64,000 bases of DNA from an uncultured Desulfovibrio sp. (GTDB lineage Bacteria; Desulfobacterota; Desulfovibrionia; Desulfovibrionales; Desulfovibrionaceae): assembly GCA_900553065.1 (NCBI GenBank), contig USBZ01000001.1, positions 76,370 to 140,369 on the forward strand, written 5' to 3'. Below are positions 34,201 to 41,817 of this stretch, piece after piece. A program made the translations under genes and the position numbers. Numbering within the stretch: the first letter of the stretch is position 1; every line of letters starts with the position of its first letter. The notes under the pieces were generated by a model. It worked only from the letters and a program-made list of their open reading frames with translations. It was not told where the DNA came from and made no database searches.

Positions 34201-34572
34201 ATTTCCACCTTCCCGCTGCCCGTGCCCGACAGAGAGAACCGGCAGAAGGAAATCGAGGACATTCTGTGCTGGTATGCCCTTCAGCCGGAAACGCCGCACT
34301 GGCTGGCCTTCGGTACGCCCGAACATGCCCTGCTCGACGGCGAGGGCCGTCAGTTCCGCGTGGATCTTCTGGTGGACGACGGGCAGGAACTCATTGCCGT
34401 AGAATACAAAACCGGCACGACGGGCGCGCTGCCCGATCCGAATCACAAGGCGCAGCTTTCCCACTATCTCCGCCTGCTGCAGGAAGCGGGAGGCAGAAAG
34501 GTGCGCGGCGCGCTGGTGTATCTCGACCGCCGCGAAATTTTCCCGATTCTTCCCGGAGACGCTCATGAGTAA
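31243..34572 (+). CDS. addA: AddA-type helicase-nuclease (UvrD/RecB superfamily)
   Basis: AddA is the helicase-nuclease subunit that resects double-strand breaks for RecA. 1109 residues: Walker A ASAGSGKT (18-25), AITFTNKAATEM, motif II LIDEFQDTS, GDVKQAIYGWRGGD, TMHKAKGLEFD, and VAMTRA. A C-terminal RecB-like nuclease follows with the DGEGRQFRVDLLVDDGQ and AVEYKTG (D..E.K) active-site residues. A 90-residue Pro/Glu-rich linker (around 870-945) separates helicase and nuclease. The ATG at 31243 has AAGGA just upstream; another Met lies at residue 10. Its end overlaps addB by 8 bases. The order addA-addB is reversed relative to Bacillus. Confidence 0.9.
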   Translation: MTFPETPSTMSEFRQIKASAGSGKTYTLTSRFLSLLAGSSGTSWSRPPSGCAVAGDDLYGWQEILAITFTNKAATEMRERLLTRLKSLALAPDKGAKETFWKPAKARDAVNMLIRSYSSLNIRTIDSLLHLMVRLSALDFDLSPDFEPRFSDKDITGPVFDDMAEQAREDEMLALLFRRACRQMLRSEKVRGFLAGERIRERVTALVSLMLAGDGWSIRDLASPEEAEQHFQAVLSGIRRDAGEMRARIEQEELKANRYLLNALNACVECGGRADKLPLSSTMFQKDSFDDCLLKASKGNASLALHALYESLQSDMRELRILLGARRLMPFTELAQAVHARLEDYERKNGVIAASQVPRLAIRAADDSEGVNELFCRLGSRITHMLIDEFQDTSRDQWMALQSLAEEALAKNGSLTIVGDVKQAIYGWRGGDAALFDQLVRPGSPLLSLVDRPVLETLPFNWRSRRHIVAWNNALFSPLGDLDYARTLLSELAEGDEELLREEASLLSEAFDRASQSAEHCGPGGFVRLRMLEKEREEEQLSTAVPALVERLGREHAWGDICILTRNNDQAALAASWLMSRHIPVVTQGSLLLAEQPVIAGLVSLLRFMNDPDDDIAFWAVLCSEELLPPLPAAGAPCLDKTMLCDWAAARPHHKSMARQFAADFLEAWKRVFAPLHDNAGLLTPYDAVMEVLERWNVTERRPEAAGFVRRFLEVLFCAEDAGISDLSGFLDLWDESGSQEKAPLPESMDAVRIMTMHKAKGLEFDVVILPWLNFSLGRNTDDKAIFWDSRGTGLLAPLCRDMGRPWLRDRMDTARESLHLIYVAMTRAVSELHCFLPDADDGPISRMLDTLLSRVRDSLSEKDGALIWGEEPTSPDACTLASPADPAPAGQEGSEEKAPPTDLPRDVDVPGQGVDSDADPVVDEENWRPMNWLPRLRMFRSPLEDWTFTPKRRGTLIHHCLESLQVSGVGEASARRDASLAAARGISTFPLPVPDRENRQKEIEDILCWYALQPETPHWLAFGTPEHALLDGEGRQFRVDLLVDDGQELIAVEYKTGTTGALPDPNHKAQLSHYLRLLQEAGGRKVRGALVYLDRREIFPILPGDAHE

Positions 34573-37558
34573 CCGTTCCACCCGCCCCGTGAGTCCATTC
34601 TGCATCGTGCCGTGGGACGACGATTTCATGATGCGCGTTCACGACCTTGCCCGCGACATGACAAATCATCGTCCCGGAAAGGCCGTCATCGTCTTTCCCC
34701 TCAACAGACCGCGGCGTTACCTGCTCGACATCTACCGCAAAGAGGCGGACAGACCTCTTCTGCTGCCGCACATCATCAATGCCGGGCAGCTCGTGCAGAC
34801 CTGTCTGGAAAGCTGGACGCGCTCCGTGCCGCGCATGGCCGGAACGCTGGATCAGGTGGCTGTGCTCAAGGAAATTCTGCTCGACATCAGCCGGGAGGAA
34901 AAGGCCGGAACGGCGCTGGTCAAGCTGGCGGAAAGCCTCAATGAAGACGACGGCATGGCCCGCTTCTATCCCTGGGGCGCCCGCCTTGCCCACCTGCTCG
35001 ACGAATGTGCGGGACACATGGTGGAAGCCGAGGATCTGCTCCATGTGGACGACATGGTGGCGCCCTATGCCGTGGCCCTGCTCGGCAGTCTCAGCCGCAT
35101 TCAGGAGCGTTACCGCTCCGCCCTGCGCGCCCGCGGCCTGAGCACGCCGGGGCTGGATGCCCAGCACGCGGCGCAACTTGCCGGAGCCGATCCCGATCTG
35201 CCGCTCAAGCTTCAGGGAAAAAGCATCATTCTGGCCGGATTCGTACGCCTGACAAGGGCGGAAGACAAACTGTTCCGCTATCTGTGGGAGCACGGCGCAA
35301 GAATATGCCTGCACACCGATCCGGACATTCTCACCGGCGCAGGCCACTGGAGCTGCGGCGAGCACAAGGAATGGCTCAGCCGCTGGAAGGCAAAAGGCGA
35401 ACTTCTGGGAGAAAGAAAAAACAGCCGCCCGAACATACGCTTTCACGCCGGATACGATCTCCACTCCCAGCTTCTGGAACTCAGAAAGGAGCTTCTGGAG
35501 CATCCTCACCCCGAAGAGAGCCGCGCCGTGGTCATTACCCATGACTCGCTGCTCATGCCCACGCTGCATCATATTCCTGAAAAGAACATCAACATCTCGC
35601 TCGGTTATCCGCTGGAGCGTTCCCTTCTGGCCCAGCTTGTGGAACGGCTTCTGGAAACGCGGCGCGGCATGAACAGTGCGGGACTCGTGCACTGGAAAAG
35701 CCTTCTCACCCTCATCCGACACCCCTATGTGCGCATGCTTGGCGCACCTTCCTCAGAAGGAGCCGATCCGATTCCGCTGCGCCCCTTCCTTTCCCGGCTG
35801 GAAGCCAGGCTCCGCACGGGAAGCCGCATGGTGGACGCGCAAAGCTGCGCCTCTGAGCTTGCGGACGACATTCTGGGCGAACTGGAAAAAGCGCCGTCCG
35901 AAGCGCTGTGCGAAGCCACCGGTCAGCTGCTGGAAAAGGTCATGGACGTTCTCGTCACCCGATGGAAGAATCTGGAAACGCTGGAAGACATGGCCTCTCG
36001 CCTCAGGGAACTATGTCAGCTGCTGCTCGAAAACGGCGCGCATATCTGGCCGCGCTTCCCGCTGGATGCCGAGTGTCTGGCAAGACTCATGCAGGGCGTC
36101 ATTCCCTCGCTGTCGGACAACGACATGGCGACGGAACGCCTTTCGCCGGAATCCCTTTTCGCCATTGTCCGTCAGCATCTTGCCGAACAGAGAGTGCCCT
36201 TTGAAGCCGACCCGCTCACCGGTCTTCAGATTCTCGGCACGCTGGAAACCCGTCTGCTCCATTTCGACCGCGTTTATATGCTGGATGTCACCGAAGACGC
36301 GCTGCCCGGAGCGCCGGCACGCGATCCCCTGCTGCCCGACACACTTCGTCCACTGCTGGGGCTGCCCGACAACAGCCGCAGAGACATGCTGGCGGCACAC
36401 ACCTTCCACCGCCTCATCGCCGGAGCAAAGGAAGTGGTGCTCTACTGGCAGGAAGGCGTGCAGACCGGCGTCATGGACGGTAAAAAACTCCGTTCCCGGC
36501 TGGTGGAAGAAGCCGTCTGGCATGTAGAACAGCGCAAAGGCGAACTGCTGAAGCCGGGCACGGATCCGCTTTTCGCCTCCGCCTTTCCCATGACGGAACC
36601 GCCTCTGCCGCAGTATGCGCCCATCCCCCGAACCCGCGCCGTCAACGACAGCATGCGCGAGCTCATGTCCCGCAGGCCGCTTTCTCCCACAGCGCTGGAC
36701 ACCTACATTTCCTGCCCTGCGCGCTTCTTCCACCGGTACCTCTGTTCCCTCAGGGAAGTGGACGAAGTGATGGAAGGCGACGATCATCTCGGGGTCGGCA
36801 TCATGCTGCACGCCGTGCTTCAGCGAGCCTACACGCCCTTTGTCGGCGGCGCGGTGCCTCCCGGAAGTCTGAATCCGGAAACGCTGGACGCGCTGTTCCG
36901 GGAAGAACTGGAAAAAAGCGGTCTTGCCGTCAATCTTCCGGCGCAGAGCCGCTTCATGCTGGAAATCGCCGGACCCTCGCGCCTGCGCACCTTTGCCGCT
37001 TCTCAGCCGCCGGTACTGGAACTGCTGCAGCTGGAGCACGAAGTTTCCGCTCTGCTGGAGGAAGGCGGACACCGATTCACGCTGAAGGGCACCATCGACA
37101 GACTCGACAGAAGAGAACAGGGGCTCGTCATTCTGGACTACAAGAGCGGAAGCACGGGCAGACAGCCCCACTCCTCCTTCTGGGACGACGAGCGCCTCTG
37201 GGATGCCATGCGCGCATGGCGTCCGGGACTGGCCGATCCTCTTCCGGAGCTGGCCGCATCCCTGCCGAGCATACAGCTCCCTGCCTATCTCTACCTGTGC
37301 GCCAACGATCCTCAGAACGCGGCCTACCTGCACCGCGCTCCGCTCTTTGACGCGGCGCTGGTTCAGCTTGCCGACAGAGGCGAAGAACTGCCGCTGCTCG
37401 GACCGAAAGTCGATGAAGAGAAGCGCGCCTTTGTCATCGAAGAACGCATTCCCGATCTGCTCCGCTTCGTGCTGAGGCACATGGGCACGGCCGAGGGATT
37501 CGCGCCGCGCCGCACCGAACGCTGCGAGCGCTGTCCCTACCGGAGCTGTTGCCGTTAA
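34565..37558 (+). CDS. addB: AddB-type exonuclease subunit with iron-sulfur nuclease domain
   Basis: The partner of AddA, 997 residues. It has an N-terminal helicase-like region in which no Walker A can be seen (AVIVFPLNRPRRYLL in its place), so it is probably not an ATPase, unlike AddB of Bacillus. The C-terminal third is a PD-(D/E)XK nuclease: HRFTLKGTIDRLDRREQG then VILDYKSGS. The four cysteines of the AddB [4Fe-4S] staple are visible, one in YISCPARFF and three in CERCPYRSCC at the very end. Its start lies inside the addA 3' end, so translation is coupled. Confidence 0.88.
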   Translation: MSNRSTRPVSPFCIVPWDDDFMMRVHDLARDMTNHRPGKAVIVFPLNRPRRYLLDIYRKEADRPLLLPHIINAGQLVQTCLESWTRSVPRMAGTLDQVAVLKEILLDISREEKAGTALVKLAESLNEDDGMARFYPWGARLAHLLDECAGHMVEAEDLLHVDDMVAPYAVALLGSLSRIQERYRSALRARGLSTPGLDAQHAAQLAGADPDLPLKLQGKSIILAGFVRLTRAEDKLFRYLWEHGARICLHTDPDILTGAGHWSCGEHKEWLSRWKAKGELLGERKNSRPNIRFHAGYDLHSQLLELRKELLEHPHPEESRAVVITHDSLLMPTLHHIPEKNINISLGYPLERSLLAQLVERLLETRRGMNSAGLVHWKSLLTLIRHPYVRMLGAPSSEGADPIPLRPFLSRLEARLRTGSRMVDAQSCASELADDILGELEKAPSEALCEATGQLLEKVMDVLVTRWKNLETLEDMASRLRELCQLLLENGAHIWPRFPLDAECLARLMQGVIPSLSDNDMATERLSPESLFAIVRQHLAEQRVPFEADPLTGLQILGTLETRLLHFDRVYMLDVTEDALPGAPARDPLLPDTLRPLLGLPDNSRRDMLAAHTFHRLIAGAKEVVLYWQEGVQTGVMDGKKLRSRLVEEAVWHVEQRKGELLKPGTDPLFASAFPMTEPPLPQYAPIPRTRAVNDSMRELMSRRPLSPTALDTYISCPARFFHRYLCSLREVDEVMEGDDHLGVGIMLHAVLQRAYTPFVGGAVPPGSLNPETLDALFREELEKSGLAVNLPAQSRFMLEIAGPSRLRTFAASQPPVLELLQLEHEVSALLEEGGHRFTLKGTIDRLDRREQGLVILDYKSGSTGRQPHSSFWDDERLWDAMRAWRPGLADPLPELAASLPSIQLPAYLYLCANDPQNAAYLHRAPLFDAALVQLADRGEELPLLGPKVDEEKRAFVIEERIPDLLRFVLRHMGTAEGFAPRRTERCERCPYRSCCR

Positions 37559-37604
37559 GCATGCGGGGCAGACCGTTCGGGGAACGCCCCGCGAACAGAA
37601 ACCA

Positions 37605-37645
37605 TGAAAAGCATCCCGGCCGGAAACCCCGTTCCGGGCCGGGAT
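37605..37645 (-). terminator. Probable terminator downstream of the C-GC protein gene
   Basis: ATCCCGGCCGGAA pairs with TTCCGGGCCGGGAT (one bulged G); on the minus strand it is followed by GCTTTTC. It also lies between the converging addB gene and this gene. A second hairpin (GCGGGGC/GCCCCGC, 37563-37592) follows addB. Confidence 0.5.
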
Positions 37646-38101
37646 CTACGAAATGCTGCCGCTGCCGGATGAGTCCTGCTCGTCGTCCTCATTCAGCATG
37701 TCTTCCAGAATGGCACAGGTACGCTTCGTCATCTCCTGACAGACGGACTTGAACAGTCCCTGTTCCGCCGCCTGCTTCATGACGCCCGGCTGCGTGATGT
37801 CCATGCCGAGGATGTCCCGGCAGCTGCGGCAGGGCTGCATTTCCGAAAAACGCCGGTCAAATTCCGTCACTTTCTGCACCAGAAGCGGCTTTCTGAGCTT
37901 TCCTTTCTCCAGCGTCGAGGCGCTTCCATAGCGGATACCGAGCACCATGAGCGCGCCGCTGATGCAGCCGCACACATCGGCATGCCCCATGCCCATTCCG
38001 AAGGCCGACCCCATGCCGACGGCCAGACGTTCATCCACGCCGAGACGGGGAGCAAAATGTTCGCAGATCTGCTGCGCGCAGAAACCAAGACGCGCTACCA
38101 T
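37646..38101 (-). CDS. C-GC(A)xxG-C-C family redox-type protein
   Basis: 151 residues. The family is named for a cysteine pattern thought to bind a metal or cluster or to be redox-active; no member's reaction is well established. Here the pattern appears as CGCISG (Cys44, Cys46, Gly49), with CRSC (91-94) and Cys121 downstream. A Met/Gly-rich GMGSAFGMGMGH precedes it. The C-terminal tail is acidic and then Ser/Gly-rich. The ATG at 38101 follows AGGAGG; an upstream in-frame Met nine codons earlier is rejected. It lies 89 bases downstream of the PadR-radical SAM gene on the same strand, probably in one operon. Confidence 0.82.
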   Translation of the reverse strand: MVARLGFCAQQICEHFAPRLGVDERLAVGMGSAFGMGMGHADVCGCISGALMVLGIRYGSASTLEKGKLRKPLLVQKVTEFDRRFSEMQPCRSCRDILGMDITQPGVMKQAAEQGLFKSVCQEMTKRTCAILEDMLNEDDEQDSSGSGSIS

Positions 38102-38190
38102 AAAGCCTCCTGAAGCTGGTTGTTTCATGAACGGCCAAACTTATCCGGCCGATGAAAAGATCGCCCGCCTTTCGGCAGTGACTGAAGACG

Positions 38191-39594
38191 TCAACGTTCC
38201 ATGCCGGGAACGACATACCCGAAGCCTGAAAGCAGCTCTTTCGCCTCCTGTACGGAAAAGTCGTGCCATTCGCCGGAAACATCGCTGCCGTCCCGGGGAA
38301 TGGCCCCCGTTTCCACCACAAGCACATTAGCCCCCCAGGCTACGGCCTGAGACACCGGAGGATGTACGCAGACATACGGCGTACGGACGCCGCCGCACAG
38401 ACGTATGATCGCGGCAATCTGGGCAATGCGCGCATCGGAAACCGCATCCGCTCCTTCAAAAGGCGTGCCCGGCACGTTGCTCCTTGCCATGACGCCGCAT
38501 ATCCGCGCCCCGGACGAAAGCGCCGTAAGCAGCACGTCGGCAATCTCGCTGTCTTCGTGCTCCGGTCCCAGAGGTTCCACCAGATGCGCCAGCGTAAGCC
38601 CCTCAGCCCGTATAAGCTCAAGCGACCTGCGCCGCCCGGAGGGATCAAAGGGAGTATCCCTCCCTTCACCGAGGCGAAGAGCATGATACATGACCTCCAC
38701 GCCTGCTTCCCCAAGACGACGTATGTCTCCGGCATCGCTCTGCCCGGTATTGGCAACAAGCGCACAGCTCCGGGGCAGAACCTTCCGCACGGCATGGGCA
38801 AGGCCGCACAGCCGTTCCGTACCGTAATGCTCCGTGGTGCGAAGCACTATCCAGGATGCTCCCTCCGCAGCATAGCGACGCGCCGCGGCAACAATATCCT
38901 CAAGGCTGCGTTCCCTGTCTTCCCGAACCACGCCCCATGAGGCGCCGAACGCACAAAAGCGGCAATTCATGGGACAGGATACGCTGTCCACCCCTATGGC
39001 CGCCCATACGCCGCAGGTATCATCTGCAACCGCACGAACCATATCCCGGGCCAGACGTCCGAGATACGCCGTCTGGGAAGAAACGGGGGCATACGCCAGA
39101 AGACGAAGGATATCGTTCCGCTCCGGAAGCTCCCCGCGCAACGTTCTTGCACGAAGCTCTTCCATGAACAATCTGTCCGGCTCCGGGCAGAGAGCAGAAT
39201 CGTCTGCGGCCTCACCTTCTTCCGTCACACCCGGCTCCGGCACGGAAAGCAGAAAGCCGAGCACGCGCTCAAGGTGATCCCGATTTTCGGACAGAGACGC
39301 GATCCAGCGCTTCAGGCAGCGCCTCCCCAGCGCCGTGACCATATACTTCTTTCGGGACGGCCCTTCTCCCCGGCACGGCACCGACGCCAGAACTCCGCTG
39401 TGTTCCATGTCCCTCAGCATACGATAGCAACCCGTCATATCCGGCGACTGAGGAGTAAAAAGCCCTGTATTTTCCAGTCGATGCATCAGAGCATAGCCGT
39501 GTGCGGGCTCCTGCGCCAGAAGAGCCAGCAGTACCGGCTGTACGAACCGGGGTAGATTGCCGCCCGAACAGGCACAGCCATCAAGAACATCCAT
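38191..39594 (-). CDS. PadR-type DNA-binding domain fused to a biotin-synthase-like radical SAM enzyme
   Basis: 467 residues. Residues 15-110 are a PadR-like winged helix: FVQPVLLALLAQEPAHGYAL, MTGCYRMLRDMEHSGVLAS and KKYMVTALGRRCLKRW. After an acidic linker and a short helical region comes a radical SAM domain with the [4Fe-4S]/SAM motif CPMNCRFC (Cys207, 211, 214). The rest resembles BioB/HydG-type barrels (VEVMYHALRLGEGRDTPFDPSGRRRSLELI, NVLVVETGAIPRDG). The fusion suggests an enzyme whose activity or substrate is linked to DNA binding, or a repressor with a cluster sensor. AGGAGG precedes the ATG, and an inverted repeat lies just upstream. Substrate unknown. Confidence 0.82.
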   Translation of the reverse strand: MDVLDGCACSGGNLPRFVQPVLLALLAQEPAHGYALMHRLENTGLFTPQSPDMTGCYRMLRDMEHSGVLASVPCRGEGPSRKKYMVTALGRRCLKRWIASLSENRDHLERVLGFLLSVPEPGVTEEGEAADDSALCPEPDRLFMEELRARTLRGELPERNDILRLLAYAPVSSQTAYLGRLARDMVRAVADDTCGVWAAIGVDSVSCPMNCRFCAFGASWGVVREDRERSLEDIVAAARRYAAEGASWIVLRTTEHYGTERLCGLAHAVRKVLPRSCALVANTGQSDAGDIRRLGEAGVEVMYHALRLGEGRDTPFDPSGRRRSLELIRAEGLTLAHLVEPLGPEHEDSEIADVLLTALSSGARICGVMARSNVPGTPFEGADAVSDARIAQIAAIIRLCGGVRTPYVCVHPPVSQAVAWGANVLVVETGAIPRDGSDVSGEWHDFSVQEAKELLSGFGYVVPGMER

Positions 39595-39606
39595 AGGGGC
39601 CTCCTG

Positions 39607-39627
39607 CTATTAGACTTAATCCAATAG
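39607..39627 (-). promoter_or_regulatory. Inverted repeat upstream of the PadR-radical SAM gene
   Basis: CTATTAG-7-CCAATAG is a near-perfect 7-bp inverted repeat centred 23 bases upstream of the ATG. A candidate operator for autoregulation by the PadR domain; it is not the ATGT-8-ACAT PadR box. Confidence 0.45.
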
Positions 39628-39671
39628 TAGCATGGGACATACCGATATTCAAGAGACCTGCCCCCGGGCAC

Positions 39672-40322
39672 TCAGTTCTTTTTGAGGAGATTCTGCACGT
39701 CCCGGTCGTGCCCGAGAATGAGCACGCTTTCCCCGGCTTCAAAACGGTGGGACGGTCCGGGCATGGGCTGAAGAGCCTCGCCCTTCTTCACGCCCAGCAC
39801 ATTGACGCGGTATCTTTGCCGCACGGCCAGTTCCATGACGGTTTTCCCTTCCCACTCCCTGGGCGTGGCGATTTCATAGATGGAATAGTCGGGTGAAAGG
39901 CTCACATAATCGAAAATGTGATCGCTGCTGTAGCGCATGGCCGCCCAGTCGGCCATCTGTCGTTCGGGATACACGACGTCGTCCGCGCCGTTGCGCAGAA
40001 GAAACTTGGCATGCACCTCGCGGGAAGCGCGCGAAAGTACGAAGCGTGCGCCGCATTCCTTGAGCAGCGCCGTCGTTTCCAGAGAACTCTGGAAGTCATC
40101 GCCGATGGCCACCACGCACAGATCAAAGTTGCTCACGCCCACGGAACGCATGAAGGTTTCGCTGGTGGCGTCCGCAATCTGGGCGCTGGTCACGAATTCC
40201 AGAGCCTCGTTGACTCTCTGTTCGCTTCTGTCGATGGCAAGCACTTCATGGTCCAGTTCACGCAGCTTTCTCGCCATGCGTCGCCCGAAGCGGCCGAGTC
40301 CTATAAGCAATACGGATTTCAT
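39672..40322 (-). CDS. ktrA: Potassium uptake regulatory protein, KtrA/TrkA (RCK domain)
   Basis: A cytosolic gating ring subunit for the adjacent K+ channel-transporter. 216 residues: the Rossmann nucleotide-binding RCK_N with LLIGLGRFGRRMA (GxGxxG) and the acidic end of strand 2 (VLAIDRS), then an RCK_C domain (KTVMELAVRQRYRVNVLGVKKG, AGESVLILGHDRDV). Such subunits bind ATP/ADP or NAD(H) to open or close the membrane subunit. The start is 13 bases after the trkH stop, so they are co-transcribed. A single RCK pair favours the Ktr type over the duplicated TrkA. Confidence 0.93.
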   Translation of the reverse strand: MKSVLLIGLGRFGRRMARKLRELDHEVLAIDRSEQRVNEALEFVTSAQIADATSETFMRSVGVSNFDLCVVAIGDDFQSSLETTALLKECGARFVLSRASREVHAKFLLRNGADDVVYPERQMADWAAMRYSSDHIFDYVSLSPDYSIYEIATPREWEGKTVMELAVRQRYRVNVLGVKKGEALQPMPGPSHRFEAGESVLILGHDRDVQNLLKKN

Positions 40323-40335
40323 GCATCAACTCCTG

Positions 40336-41679
40336 TCAGCCCACGGCCACGTCTTCGGAAGGATAACGGAATCCATCCTGCCTGATACCGGAGGATACCG
40401 CGAAAACCACCGTGAGACTGCCCACTCTTCCGAAATACATGAGCAGTATCAGAATACCGCGCGAGGCATCGGAAAGTTCCGGCGTCGCGCCCAGAGAAAG
40501 CCCCACCGTGCCTATGGCGGAAGCAGCTTCAAAGAAGGCCGTCATGAGCGGCAGCGTATCCAGAGCGGAAATCAGCATGCCGCCGGCCAGAAAGAGCAGC
40601 AGATAAAACATGAATATGCCCGATGCCCTGCGGAGCGCCATGTCGGTAAGCCGACGGCCGAAACCGCGCACGTCGGTCCGATGCAGAAAAATGGCCATAA
40701 GCCCCAGAAGCAGCACCGCGAGCGTGGTAACCTTGAAACCGCCGCCCGTGGAGCCCGGAGCCGCGCCCACCAGCATGAGCAGAATGGTGAAGAGCTGGCC
40801 AAGAGGACTCAGCGCGGTAAGATCCACGCTGTTGAACCCTGCCGTGCGGGGACTCACGGACTGAAACATGGCCGCAAGCGCCGCTTCCGGCGCGGTCATA
40901 TGCCAGCTATCCCGCTGAAATTCCCAGAAAAAGAAAAACAGAAAACCGCTCACGGCAAGGAAAAGGCTGATAAGCAGAATAAGCTTGCTCTGCAGGCGAT
41001 AACGCCGGAAATCAAAACCGTGGGAACGGATGTCGTCCAGCGTAAGAAATCCTATGCCGCCTACGGTAATGAGCAGCGCAATGACGATGCAGACCAGCGG
41101 ATCCTTCGAATACGCCGTCAGCGAGGAATACGGGTGAGCCATGCCCATGAGGTCGAAACCGGCATTGCAGAACGCTGAAACGGCATGAAAAAGCGCCATC
41201 CACAGCCCCGTGCCGAGTCCCATTTCCGGACAGAAGCGCAGGGCCAGCAGCGCCGCTCCCGTCAGCTCCACGGCCAGCACGATACGAAAAATGAAGCCCG
41301 TCAGACGCACGATCCCCGCAAGATGCGGCGCGGAAATGGATTCCTGCATGACCCAGCGCATGCGGAAGCCGATCTTCTGCCCGGAAAGCACGGCTACGGC
41401 CACGGCCATGCTCATAACGCCGAGACCGCCTGCCTGGATGAGCATAAGCAGAATAAGCTGACCGAACGGCGACCAGAACCGCACGGTATCGTGCACCACA
41501 AGACCGGTCACGGTAATGGCCGAAGTGGCGGTGAAAAGCGCGTCGCCGAAATCGGCGCCAAGTCCGTCTCTGGTGGTTCCGGGCAGCATGAGCAGCCCCG
41601 TACCGAAAACAATGAAGAAGAAATACCCCAGAATGATGATCTGCGAGGGGCTGATGCGGGATTTGTTCCAGAAAGACAT
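40336..41679 (-). CDS. ktrB: TrkH/KtrB-family potassium transporter
   Basis: 447-residue membrane subunit of a K+ uptake system. The four pore loops of the family are visible: AITVTGLVV, SAFCNAGFDLM, SPRTAGFNSV and SAIGTVGLSLG, each with the conserved Gly of the selectivity filter, plus a GAAPGSTGGGFK loop between. About eight or more spans. The ATG at 41679 follows GGAG by five bases; an in-frame extension of 22 residues upstream is rejected. It is followed by ktrA at 13 bases, and lies 138 bases downstream of dnaB with a candidate promoter in between. Confidence 0.92.
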   Translation of the reverse strand: MSFWNKSRISPSQIIILGYFFFIVFGTGLLMLPGTTRDGLGADFGDALFTATSAITVTGLVVHDTVRFWSPFGQLILLMLIQAGGLGVMSMAVAVAVLSGQKIGFRMRWVMQESISAPHLAGIVRLTGFIFRIVLAVELTGAALLALRFCPEMGLGTGLWMALFHAVSAFCNAGFDLMGMAHPYSSLTAYSKDPLVCIVIALLITVGGIGFLTLDDIRSHGFDFRRYRLQSKLILLISLFLAVSGFLFFFFWEFQRDSWHMTAPEAALAAMFQSVSPRTAGFNSVDLTALSPLGQLFTILLMLVGAAPGSTGGGFKVTTLAVLLLGLMAIFLHRTDVRGFGRRLTDMALRRASGIFMFYLLLFLAGGMLISALDTLPLMTAFFEAASAIGTVGLSLGATPELSDASRGILILLMYFGRVGSLTVVFAVSSGIRQDGFRYPSEDVAVG

Positions 41680-41735
41680 AGCATCTCCGACATCGGATAC
41701 CGGCATTTCGCCCACAGGCCCGGATCCGCCTGTTT

Positions 41736-41764
41736 CCAATACCACGCCCCCCGGTTCGAGGCAA
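41736..41764 (-). promoter_or_regulatory. Candidate promoter for ktrB-ktrA
   Basis: Minus-strand TTGCCT (41764-41759), 17-base spacer, TATTGG (41741-41736), about 57 bases upstream of the chosen ktrB ATG. It would separate potassium uptake from the rpsF-dnaB operon. Confidence 0.4.
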
Positions 41765-41817
41765 GTTTCCCTTCGTTCCGGAAAGATGACGGCGTGCCTT
41801 GTCCGATGCGGAAAGAA

